NCBI GenBank assembly: GCA_031002005.1
Contig: CM061914.1
Span: forward strand, 193,520,685-193,584,684
DNA from: Vandiemenella viatica
Lineage: Eukaryota; Arthropoda; Insecta; Orthoptera; Morabidae
Reading direction: 5' to 3'
Length of the DNA stretch: 64,000 nucleotides
Shown here: positions 55,872-64,000 of the stretch, in pieces
Layout: each line of letters starts with the position of its first letter
Numbering within the stretch: the first letter of the stretch is position 1
Position numbers and translations under genes: made by a program
Notes under the pieces: generated by a model
Told to the model about the DNA's origin: nothing
The model's input: the letters and a program-made list of their open reading frames with translations, nothing else
Databases searched by the model: none

Positions 55872-56280
55872 AACTGTGATGGAGCGTCTGCTCTGGTGGC
55901 AATCTCCCTACACCCCCTCCCTTTCCCCTTCCAGCCTACTTTTGCCCTCTACAAATTTTTACTTTAAATTCTTTCAGTGCTTCCGGTAAGTTATTCATCA
56001 CTTCACTTGGTAATTTATTCCAGTCTTTCACTCCCTTTCCTACAAAAGAAAATTTTCCCACACCCTTATGTCTGAAATCAAGTGCCAGCTTGTGGTCATG
56101 GTCAACCTTACCCTTCCAAGCACCTCTCTTAATTTTCCCACCAATATCTTTCCAAGCTTCATCACCAGTATAGGCTTTGTACACTACCATGACTCTCTTC
56201 ACCCTCCTTCTATCCTCCAATGAATCTTACTCCAGCTCCTTTATCATATTATTTACTGATTGTTAAAGAAATATAAAACT
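55872..56280 (-). pseudogene. LINE 3' end fragment
   Basis: The minus-strand frame 56220-55939 reads MEDRRRVKRVMVVYKAYTGD, GAWKGKVDHDHKLALDFRHK and KDWNKLPSEVMNNLPEALKE, with the terminal KVKICRGQK. The 3' UTR holds GCCACCAGAGCAGACGCTCC. It lies tail to tail with the + strand fragment. Confidence 0.78.
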
Positions 56281-56428
56281 GAGTAGGAAAATTACCACTG
56301 TGGATGCGCTCTATCACAACTAAAGTAAATTAAAGGTGCTTTCTGTTCGATATTTAAAGTTTGTTTCACATCTTCAAGGTAAGGGTTTTAAGAACTGGTT
56401 GTTAATATGTTATGCCGAAACAAACGAC

Positions 56429-56650
56429 AGAGTGTGGTGGATAAGCGCTAACGCTTTGGCCTCGCATTCGGGAAGAGGTGGGTTCGAATCCCCGTCCGAC
56501 CATTCAGATTTAGGTTTTACATGGTTTCCCCAAATCACTCCAGGATAATGCCGGAATGATTCCTCCAAAGGCTACGGCCGAATTCCTCAGGTTTCTTGCT
56601 CCAAGTCCTTTACCGCCTGTAATGACGTCGACGAGGCGTAAAACCAGAAG
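56429..56650 (+). repeat. tRNA-derived SINE, copy 4, full-length-like
   Basis: The tRNA-like head AGTGTGGTGGATAAGCGCTA with GGTGGGTTCGAATCCCC as B box is followed by the body with GGTTTTACATGGTTTCCCC and GGCCGAATTCCT, and the GACGAGGCGTAAAACC end. The target duplication was not resolved. Confidence 0.8.
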
Positions 56651-56890
56651 TAGCAGCGAAATGTCATAATTCGCACTCAAACGCGGCGCGAGCTGGATTG
56701 CGTATACTATGGTTTCAGTACATAAATAATTAAATATAATATGCGGGGTGAAAGATGCCGACTGCTCACCTTATCATCAAAACTAAAATTCAAAGTATCG
56801 CGTCACAAATTTTCATTCGGTTTATACTTTGTAGTATACAAACTACGTAGGATTCTGATTTGAGGATATGAAAAATACAATCTTTGGTAG

Positions 56891-56925
56891 CTACCTCCCA
56901 TGGAGCCTTCCTCCATGCTACCTCC
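56891..56925. other. P-type excision footprint in the hotspot (left)
   Basis: The 8-bp direct repeat CTACCTCC (56891-56898, 56918-56925) flanks a 19-bp scar CATGGAGCCTTCCTCCATG. The scar is 7 bases of one P-type TIR end joined to 12 bases of the other. Confidence 0.78.
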
Positions 56926-57107
56926 CACCATGGAGGAAGGAATTATATGGAGGAGAAGTGACGTTAAATCGGTGAAGCAAGCACTAAACTCTCCCGCATG
57001 GTGGCAGCACCGGCAGCAACCATATGGCGCTTCCCAACAATTAAGGTGTTCACATTGTGGTAGATGCAGTGATTATTTCATTTAGTATTGTGTATAAGTG
57101 TTTAAAA

Positions 57108-57182
57108 ATGCCAGCTTGTGTTGCGTACGGTTGCACAAATAGGCCAGACAGGAAAGAACCTGGAATATCATTTCATAAATAA
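57108..57182 (+). pseudogene. THAP-domain first exon in P copy 1, donor lost
   Basis: Starts MPACVAYGCTNRPDRK then EPGISFHK. This is the N-terminal zinc-binding half of a THAP domain (C-x4-C here; the C-x2-H half would be in a later exon). THAP domains bind the element's own subterminal DNA in P transposases. In this copy the splice donor GTAAGT has become ATAAGT (57179), so the exon cannot be spliced on. Confidence 0.82.
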
Positions 57183-58099
57183 GTTGAATTGTAATTATCG
57201 TTGTTGAAGTGAGCGGTAGACACCGCAAACTTTGCAGCACGTCTATAAATATTTAGTCATAGCTCTAAATGGGATAACTTTGTTCTCAAATTTTTCTTGG
57301 TGTAGTGTAGAAAATCAGCAAACTTGCTATTTTGCACATAATAGACTAGCATTATTTTTTAACGAGTGTTTAAAATGAGATTTAAAGGGCCGTGTTTTAC
57401 TTCGCGATTCAGTGAATTTACTATTACGATTTCTTTCGTCACGTTGCTGATTATACTGACAATGGATGATGAAATTAACTGTTATGTGAGAAGCTGTGAG
57501 TTTTATTAATTTTTTAAATAGCTATTTCAGGCCATTGACTTAGGTTATTTTTAAAGCTTCATATAAGACTTGTTTCTGTTTGTAAATACGTCTATACCTA
57601 TTTTTACCGATTTTGAAATCTTTCTCATCTATTTATGTCGAAACAGGTTCATGTAGAAATAAAAATGGGCTTCATAAATAAAGATGTTATTGGCCTTTGA
57701 ACAAAATCAATTTGGGGAATGTGTTTCTAATTTAGTCTCTTTTTTTTTTGTACAACATTCTCCTCCCCCCCCCCTATCTAAATCTAACTGAGAGAAATTT
57801 TTTTTACAATTGTCGTAATAAGTAGGGCTGTGAAATTAGACAACACATCTTGATCAAGAGAATGTTCATTAAGGTGACTGAATAAACATTTTATTTCTGG
57901 TACCAGCCTACAAAATGTCTGGGTTGCTCATCCCTAGAGTGGGTCCTCTTACCTTTTTTTCTGGTCTAGGACACATTTCAGACTAACCACAAGTGGTAGT
58001 AATAAAACTGAAATATCCATTCTGCATGTCAACCATGTAATCATTGTGGCTTTGACAGAATTAATTTTTGGTCCAGCCTGCATCCAAACCTAAACCCCT

Positions 58100-58500
58100 C
58101 AATTTGGATATTGTATATCCCCCAAACTAAGCAAGATATCGAAAACATTTATTCCTTATTATCGAGTTTTTTTCGTCGTGTTACATAAGAATCCATCATT
58201 AAATTTGACTTTTGCGAAATTTTTCTTCTGCATTTCAACTCAAGACACCTCACTTTTGAGACAGTATATCTCGAGAACTAGGTGAAATATCGAAAAATTT
58301 TACTCTTTATTTTTTATTTGTCTCGTCTTTTTAAATAAAAATTCATCATAAAATTTGACTTTGAATAATTTTTTCTTCTGAATTTCAACCAAAACCATTT
58401 CACATTTGAGACAGAATATCTCGAAAACTAAGCAGGATATCAAAAAAATTTATTCTTCATTTTTTATTTGTCTCATCGAGTTACATAATAATCCATCACC
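58100..58500 (+). repeat. Three tandem repeats of about 120 bp inside P copy 1
   Basis: Units share ATATCTCGA(A/G)AACTA, TATCGAAAA...TTTATT and AAATTTGACTTT. The same array is in copy 2 (about 59885-60285). Subterminal repeats near the 3' end could be transposase-binding arrays. Confidence 0.78.
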
Positions 58501-58709
58501 AGATTGCGGCGTCACGTTTATCCTAGAGTCCCCTTGAGGTGTTTGTACATATTCCCCGTGTTTGTTGGGAAGCGGTCAAGCCCCCACCACTCCGGCCATG
58601 CCCCCCCACTCCTCCGCCGGCCTGCTTCACTCCCATGCGTGGTAAAGGTCTCTTGCGTCGTCTCCATATTATTCCTTCCTCCATGCCTCCCACCCATGGA
58701 GGTAGGAAT

Positions 58710-60464
58710 CATGGAGGAAGGAATTATATGGAGGAGAAGTGACGTTAAATCGGTGAAGCAAGCACTAAACTCTCCCGCATGGTGGCAGCACCGGCAGCGA
58801 CCATATGGCGCTTCCCAACAATTAAGGTGTTCACATTGTGGTAGATGCAGTGATTATTTCATTTAGTATTGTGTATAAGTGTTTAAAAATGCCAGCTTGT
58901 GTTGCGTACGGTTGCACAAATAGGCCAGACAGGAAAGAACCTGGAATATCATTTCATAAGTAAGTTGAATCGTAATTATCGTTGTTGAAGTGAGCGGTAG
59001 ACACCGCAAACTTTGCAGCACGTCTATAAATATTTAGTCATAGCTCTCAATGGGATGACTTTGTTCTCAAATTTTTCTTGGTGTAGTGTAGAAAATCAGC
59101 AAACTTGCTATTTTGCACATAATAGACTAGCATTATTTTTTAACGAGTGTTTAAAATGAGATTTAAAGGGGCGTGTTTTACTTCGCGATTCAGTGAATTT
59201 ACTATTACGATTTCTTTCGTCACGTTGCTGATTATACTGACAATGGATGATGAAATTAACTGTTATCTGAGAAGCTGTGAGTTTTATTAATTTTTTAAAT
59301 AGCTATTTCAGGCCATTGACTTAGGTTATTTTTAAAGCTTCATATAAGACTTGTTTCTGTTTGTAAATACGTCTATACCTATTTTTACCGATTTTGAAAT
59401 CTTTCTCATCTATTTATGTCGAAACAGGTTCATGCAGAAATAAAAATGGGCTTCATAAATAAAGAAGTTATTGGCCTTTGAACAAAATCAATTTGGGGAA
59501 TGTGTTTCTAATTTAGTCTCTTTTTTTTTGTACAACATTCTCCCCCCCCCCCCCGTATCTAAATCTAACTGAGAGATAATTTTGTTACAATTGTCCTAAT
59601 AAGTAGGGCTGTGAAATTAGACAACACATCTTGATCAAGAGAATGTTCATTAAGGTGACTGAATAAACATTTTATTTCTGGTACCAGCCTACAAAATGTC
59701 TGGGTTGCTCATCCCTAGAGTGGGTCCTCTTACTTTTTTTCTGGTCTAGGACACATTTCAGACTAACCACAAGTGGTAGTAATAAAACTGAAATATCCAT
59801 TCTGCATGTCAACCATGTAATCATTGTGGCTTTGACAGAATTAATTTTTGGTCCAGCCTGCATCCAAACCTAAACCCCTAAATTTGGATGTTGTATATCC
59901 CACAAACTAAGCAAGATATCGAAAACATTTATTCCTTATTATCGAGTTTTTTCGTCGTGTTACATAAGAATCCATCATTAAATTTGACTTTTGCGAAATT
60001 TTTCTTCTGCATTTCAACTCAAGACACCTCACTTTTGAGACAGTATATCTCGAGAACTAGGTGAAATATCGAAAAATTTTACTCTTTATTTTTTATTTGT
60101 CTCGTCTTTTTAAATAAAAATTCATAATAAAATTTGACTTTGAATAATTTTTTCTTCTGAATTTCAACCAAAACCATTTCACATTTGAGGACAGAATATC
60201 TCGAAAACTAAGCAGGATATCAAAAAATTTATTCTTCATTTTTTATTTGTCTCATCGAGTTACATAATAATCCATCACCAGATTGCGGCGTCACGTTTAT
60301 CCTAGAGTCCCCTTGAGGTGTTCGTACATATTCCCCGTGTTTGTTGGGAAGCCGTCAAGCCCCCACCACTCCGGCCATGCCCCCCCACTCCTCCGCCGGC
60401 CTGCTTCACTCCCATACGTGGCAAAGGTCTCTTGCGTCGTCTCCATATTATTCCTTCCTCCATG
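58710..60464 (+). mobile_element. P-type (THAP) transposon, copy 2, 1755 bp
   Basis: Same TIRs as copy 1. The perfect 8-bp duplication GTAGGAAT (58702-58709, 60465-60472) comes from the third element's TIR. Copy 2 therefore transposed independently and is not a tandem duplicate of copy 1, although matching points lie 1781 bp apart. Confidence 0.93.
58889..58963 (+). CDS. THAP-domain first exon in P copy 2, donor intact
   Basis: The exon is the same as in copy 1, but the donor is A|GTAAGT at 58960, so splicing to a downstream exon is still possible in principle. No later THAP half or catalytic domain lies in the element. The exon would have to join host sequence or be a remnant of an autonomous ancestor. 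Confidence 0.75.
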   Translation: MPACVAYGCTNRPDRKEPGISFHK

Positions 60465-60800
60465 GTAGGAATAGAGGGGAGACCAGGTGTCGCTTAAACT
60501 GTGAAGCCGCCTGTCTCCGGAGCCGCCATCTTCGTGAGTTCAAAACATTGGTCCGTTTTTCTTAAATTCTAATGTTTGTAGGTTATATCAATTAGGGTAT
60601 TTATAAATGTAACTCCATAGGACTTCATTTTTAGTAATGCGATGATTAAAAACGAAGAAATTCTTCCGGTTTGTATACGTTCCTTGTGTTTCTTGACCCT
60701 GCCAATATGGCGACCTCCTTCCCCACCGCTCTCCACTCGGCGTCACGTCGTTGTATGGAGAAGGTCCCTTACGTGGTCTCCTCTCTTTTCTTTGCTCCAT

Positions 60801-60829
60801 GCTCCCACCATGGAGTCCATGCCTCCCAC
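60801..60829. other. P-type excision footprint in the hotspot (right)
   Basis: The 13-bp scar CATGGAGTCCATG (60809-60821) is followed by CCTCCCAC (60822-60829). To the left lies CTCCCAC. Once the third element is removed, the base before it is C (58686), restoring a perfect CCTCCCAC on both sides. Confidence 0.75.
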
Positions 60830-61318
60830 GGCTGAGATCAGCCTCTTTGGGTTTTACAATTAAAAACTTGTAGCCTATATTATCTCTGCTAGTAATTGGG
60901 AGAGAAGAATCTTATTCGAATAATGTAAACGTCCAGCGGACAAGGTTGTAAGCAAACAGTGAACGAAAGAACTTCGTGTAGATGCTAGATATTAAAGCGT
61001 TTTGAATTGTTTAATATATAAATATATATATATATATATTTTGAAACTAAGAACCTGAAAATTATTTTGTGACAAGAGGAAATGAATTTTAAATAAACAG
61101 AAATTTAATAATAGATAATTCAAGAAAAAAATTTACCAATGGATAGTTCTCGATTGAAAATTTTGGAATTATTTCGAACTAACTTCTCCAGGATGTGGTT
61201 TAAATGCAAATTAGATGGTATTTCCCTCTCTGCTGCTTGAAGAGCACAATTTCTATCATGATTTATACTGTCTTGAGAAGAACTGATATTAAAAAGTTGC
61301 TGCGAAATGACTCTTCAC
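60830..61318. other. Unassigned DNA with AT microsatellite
   Basis: A (TA)n run lies at about 61019-61041. No gene seen. Confidence 0.4.
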
Positions 61319-61360
61319 CAGTGGCGGCTCGTGACTAAAGTTAGCGGGGGTGCTGCTTTG
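61319..61360 (+). mobile_element. Single hAT-like terminus
   Basis: CAGTGGCGGCTCGTGACTAA is a common hAT-type end. No matching inverted end was found to the right in this window, so the element is truncated or continues beyond recognition. Confidence 0.4.
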
Positions 61361-62450
61361 AAAATATAAGCCTACCTATTAATAGTTGTTGCTAAATTAA
61401 AAAGTTGTTTTACCAATAAGGCTTAGTTATTATAATATATCGGATTGAACCCTAATTTTTTTAAATATAACGTTCTCTTGGACAGAAAGGTATGAATATT
61501 TAAGCAAGCGAAGCTCACTTAATGTCAAGGAATTTATTTCTTTTGAATGCAAGGATGCCAAAATAAAATATTTCTCTAAAATGGCAATTGGAAAAATAAT
61601 GGACACTATGGTAATGATCTAAATCAAATGCATTTAATTTAAGGTATTCACCCGTTTGCGAATGTAAATATGTCTTTTGGTTTTTTATTTATGGAAGGGC
61701 TGGAGTACCGTACTCGTACGAGAAGTATTTTTAACACGAAATGTTGGCAGTCATTCTGGATCAGTAAGTATCCAACCGAGTACCAACATCTGCTAACATC
61801 ACTGCTCGAAAATCAAAATATTTACGATTCGTGAATTTTATCAGTAAGAGAAGGATCGATTGCACCGTATGAATGTGTTGGGGTCTAAAAATTATACAAT
61901 AACTATTAGAACGATGACGTGAGTGTTCTTACGTGCTGCAAATATTCTGTAACTGGAACAAAATTTTCTCGTGGAAGCGTATGTTATCGCTGTCAATATT
62001 CTGATCGCCGTCACGAATCCTCACAATCAAGGTTTACCTCGTGTACGATGTAAAATCCCTTTTGAGAATCGTCTGTGTCGATAAAACTAGGATTGCAGTC
62101 TACACAAACATATATTAAAGATATGGAACCCGTAGAATGTGCCTGAATCTCATACTTTATACTTTCAATCACTGTTGTTACCCTAGAATACCTGCAGCAG
62201 GCTTCGGAGTCTGACGTTCACCAAAAAGACGGCTCTTGAAAACAGGCTGTGCCGATATGAGCCTTCACTTCGATTTAAAATGTGATGCTGCCGACGGTCG
62301 TCATCATACTCTGGTTTTCACAATGAAAACTCATCAGCGGCAAATTTCTTTATAATTATCTTTCATGTAGATCACTTCATTGTATAAGTCGTACGATCGT
62401 AAAATAAAATACCGAATATAGAAGCCTGCCATAATAATGTTCTATATTAA
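61361..62450. other. Unassigned DNA
   Basis: No gene recognised. It may be the interior of the hAT whose end is at 61319. Confidence 0.35.
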
Positions 62451-62512
62451 CGATTGAATTTCTGAGACAACACAGCCCGTTTCCTAGGAAATGATCCCCT
62501 CCATTGTCGGCA

Positions 62513-62522
62513 GGCTATAAAA
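62513..62522 (+). promoter_or_regulatory. Candidate TATA box
   Basis: GGCTATAAAAGGC lies at the AT-rich to GC-rich boundary, followed about 30 bp later by GGGCGCACTGCAG. It is the strongest TATA-type core promoter match seen. The transcript is unknown. Confidence 0.4.
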
Positions 62523-62539
62523 GGCTGCGTCCCACAAGG

Positions 62540-63385
62540 TTGGGCGCACTGCAGACTCGGGCGGGGCAGCGAGCAGGCGGGCTGGACCTCGGCCAGCCGG
62601 CGAGTCTCCTGCGAGGCGCCGCGTCCCGCAGCGTGAGGTCGGCGGTGTGCTGGGCCGTCCACTCTCCAGACTGCTTCCGGTTCGTCGCGGCCGCGGCGGG
62701 GGTGACACTGTGAGGGGTCAGGCGCCAGTCGGGTGAAGGTGATCGGGGACGACAGCGGCCTCGGCGGTGGCGTCTGTGGCTGTAGAGCGTCGGGAATGTT
62801 TTTAATACTAACCGGTCCCTGCTGCAGTCCCAGCCGTCACTATACGTCGCGTCCGGCGTCGAACCCGCGATCCTCCACTCTGCTGACGGCTGGCTCTGAA
62901 CGTGGCAGAGGTGTAGAGGGATGGTCGGAAGGGCAGGCGTCGGGGTTGTCGGGGTCTGGGCGGTGGTGGTTAGTTTGTTGATGGTTAAGATCAGCGGGCC
63001 TGAGACGGTCTCGTCTATGGTGAGGCTGTGATGGTGACAGGGGCTAATTAGTCCGGCGCTTAGCCACCACAGTCCCGCCGACGTGTCGCCTCGACCCGGT
63101 GATCTTCTCCTGAGGCATTCTGTACGCCGCCGCTACAGCCGCCCGCGGCCATCCGGCGTCTGGTCCTCCGCTCCCACCCTCTCCACTGATGCAACCCCTG
63201 CTTCTGTCGCAACGAATCGGGAATAGTCTAGCAAGTGGACGGCACGGCACATCAGCTTCCCCCCCTTTTCCATCTGCTGCCGGCCTCATACTGTAGGACG
63301 CGTCGCCTCGCTGGAGTCTCGCCTGCGGGTCGGGGTTCCGTCTGCCCGCCGCCTGCCTCGCTCCTGTCTGGAGTGCGCGGGGGTG
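62540..63385. repeat. GC-rich inverted repeat, arms about 90 bp
   Basis: 62540-62630 and 63290-63385 are inverted copies. They share GGACGCG(G/T)CGCCTCGC, GGAG(A/T)CTCGCC and CAGTGCGC/GGAGTGCGC. In translation they give TRRLAG(D/V)SPAGRG on the two strands. The arms lie about 650 bp apart. A tRNA-like B box (reverse GGGTTCGACGCC, about 62848-62860) lies between them. Confidence 0.6.
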
Positions 63386-63565
63386 TTCGCTCGGCGCCTG
63401 CGCGGCTGCCGCGGCTGCCGCCTCAGGGGCCCCGGGCCCCGGCCGCTGCAGACGCCGAGGGAGCGCCCGGCGGCGAGGGTGGGGCCACGGGGTCCGCGGA
63501 GGGGGTGGGTGGGGCGGACCCCAGCACTACAGCAAACTGACGTCACTCTGTTGCAGGGAGAGCGG

Positions 63566-63800
63566 CGTAACAGCAGCGGCCACAGCACGCCTGTTCGAGG
63601 TTTCTTGACGGCCCTCCACACTCCCTCAAGACAGGTGGCTGCCCCCTGAAGACCACTGCGTGGCTCCCTACGGCCTGGACGCAATATCTGGACGGCTCTC
63701 CACACTCCCTCAAGACATACTGCGGGCCTCACTCCAATTGCGCCCTGTAAATGGTGTACTCGATTTGAGACCTGTCCTGGAAATAAAATTCTGAAAGCTA
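63566..63800 (+). other. Possible 3' terminal exon with poly(A) signal
   Basis: An acceptor CTCTGTTGCAG (ending 63565) is followed by about 220 bp and an AATAAA at 63782-63787. A 29-bp phrase containing CTCCACACTCCCTCAAGACA occurs twice about 86 bp apart. No conserved protein is recognised. The GC-rich frames around it are not trusted. Confidence 0.25.
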
Positions 63801-64000
63801 TTTCGCGTGTTATTTATGACTCTTATGATTCCGACCCTCATAATATAGCGCCATAGTGCTATATCTGTCACTGCTATATTAACCTAGATTTACTGTAACA
63901 TTGAATGTACATTCGTTCTAAAACAAAATTTGGTATGCTAGAGAATACTGTATGTTATTAGCTCTGTATAAGGGCACCATCCGTCTTTGTGTTTCTTTTC

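Larger units (their letters stand above)
56929..58685 (+). mobile_element. P-type (THAP) transposon, copy 1, 1757 bp
   Basis: Ends CATGGAGGAAGGAAT... and (reverse) CATGGAGGAAGGAAT... form TIRs of 24 bp with one mismatch. The perfect 8-bp duplication CCTCCCAC flanks it (56921-56928, 58686-58693). An 8-bp duplication, a CA(T)G-starting TIR and a THAP exon near the 5' end fit the P superfamily. Only the first transposase exon is present. The rest is non-coding, so it is non-autonomous. It is about 98% identical to copy 2 by eye. Confidence 0.92.
58695..60801 (+). mobile_element. Third P-type element, 344 bp net, split by copy 2
   Basis: The 5' TIR CATGGAGGTAGGAAT (58695-58709) continues after the insertion as AGAGGGGAGACCAGGTG (60473-60489). 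The 3' end at 60801, read in reverse, is CATGGAGCAAAGAAAAGAGA then GGAGACCACGT. The duplication CTCCCACC is perfect (58687-58694, 60802-60809). The interior has no THAP exon. It is an older MITE-like subfamily that served as target for copy 2. Confidence 0.85.

Noticed and set aside
58504..58866. 120-codon open frame across the junction
   Set aside because: It runs from the end of P copy 1 through its target site into the start of copy 2. It is a chance frame across transposon ends.
56881..60480. Tandem segmental duplication of a THAP host gene exon
   Set aside because: Each unit is bounded by TIRs and its own perfect, different 8-bp duplication, so these are separate transposon insertions.
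63235..63732. Long open frames on both strands in the GC-rich island
   Set aside because: Low stop density follows from GC content. The residues are low-complexity Ala/Gly/Arg/Pro with no domain, and frames overlap on both strands.
1..64000. CRISPR arrays, operons, ribosome-binding sites, phage or integron structures
   Set aside because: Spliceosomal signals, SINEs, LINEs and eukaryotic DNA transposons show a eukaryotic genome. No regularly spaced short repeats with unique spacers were seen.
1..64000. Integrated viral or LTR-retrovirus sequence
   Set aside because: No capsid, protease, integrase or envelope-like motif and no LTR pair was recognised. All RT sequence belongs to non-LTR elements.

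Overview
This is a eukaryotic window with no bacterial gene organisation. It is AT-rich, has very low gene density and is packed with nested, decayed transposable elements. The mix of elements (a tRNA-derived SINE with a conserved body, RTE and Jockey-like LINEs, mariner, hAT, PIF/Harbinger with MADF-domain partners, Helitron and THAP-bearing P-type elements) suggests a large-genome insect, probably polyneopteran. The species cannot be read from the sequence. No complete host gene is visible. Nearly all recognisable coding sequence is broken transposase or reverse transcriptase.

Layout. 0-8 kb: a possible Helitron end with tandem repeats, a SINE, a LINE 3' end, a foldback element carrying tRNA-like modules (4519-5540), a TIR element (5585-6074), and a PIF/Harbinger region with MADF-domain relics on + and a transposase relic on - (6.2-8.03 kb). 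8-12 kb: a dispersed repeat broken by a SINE and by a LINE, the LINE itself broken by a hAT element; then a pogo-like element broken by a GC-rich hAT MITE. 13-15.2 kb: inverted repeats and a second MADF copy. 15.8-25.0 kb: a DNA transposon with long terminal inverted repeats and a DDE-type transposase relic, into which a 3.87-kb hAT element (16923-20790) and a Helitron (22722-24185) have inserted. 25-39 kb: mostly intergenic or intronic, with LINE relics, hairpin repeats and candidate host exons at 30334 and 36477. 39.3-41.7 kb: an RTE LINE with target-site duplication. 41.9-46 kb: a Harbinger fragment, a tandem duplication carrying candidate terminal exons (43611, 45619), and a Jockey-like LINE inserted between them. 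46.5-54.1 kb: two mariner relics, a truncated SINE, a foldback hAT and a pogo MITE. 55-56.7 kb: LINE 3' ends and a SINE. 56.9-60.8 kb: a cluster of P-type elements. 62.4-63.8 kb: a GC-rich island with a TATA box, an inverted repeat and a possible terminal exon.

The most notable discovery is at 56.9-60.83 kb. What looks like a 1.78-kb tandem duplication is two P-type transposons (56929-58685 and 58710-60464). Both have CATGGAGG... terminal inverted repeats, a THAP-domain first exon and perfect but different 8-bp target duplications. The second sits inside a third, shorter relative (58695-60801). Two excision-footprint-like scars lie in the same 11-bp target, and a third scar lies 39 kb away inside the hAT element. 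The second notable item is a set of homologous candidate last exons (30334, 43611, 45619), at least one encoding a GPI-signal-like hydrophobic tail. They are probably alternative C-termini of a host surface protein on the + strand whose other exons lie outside or are unrecognised.
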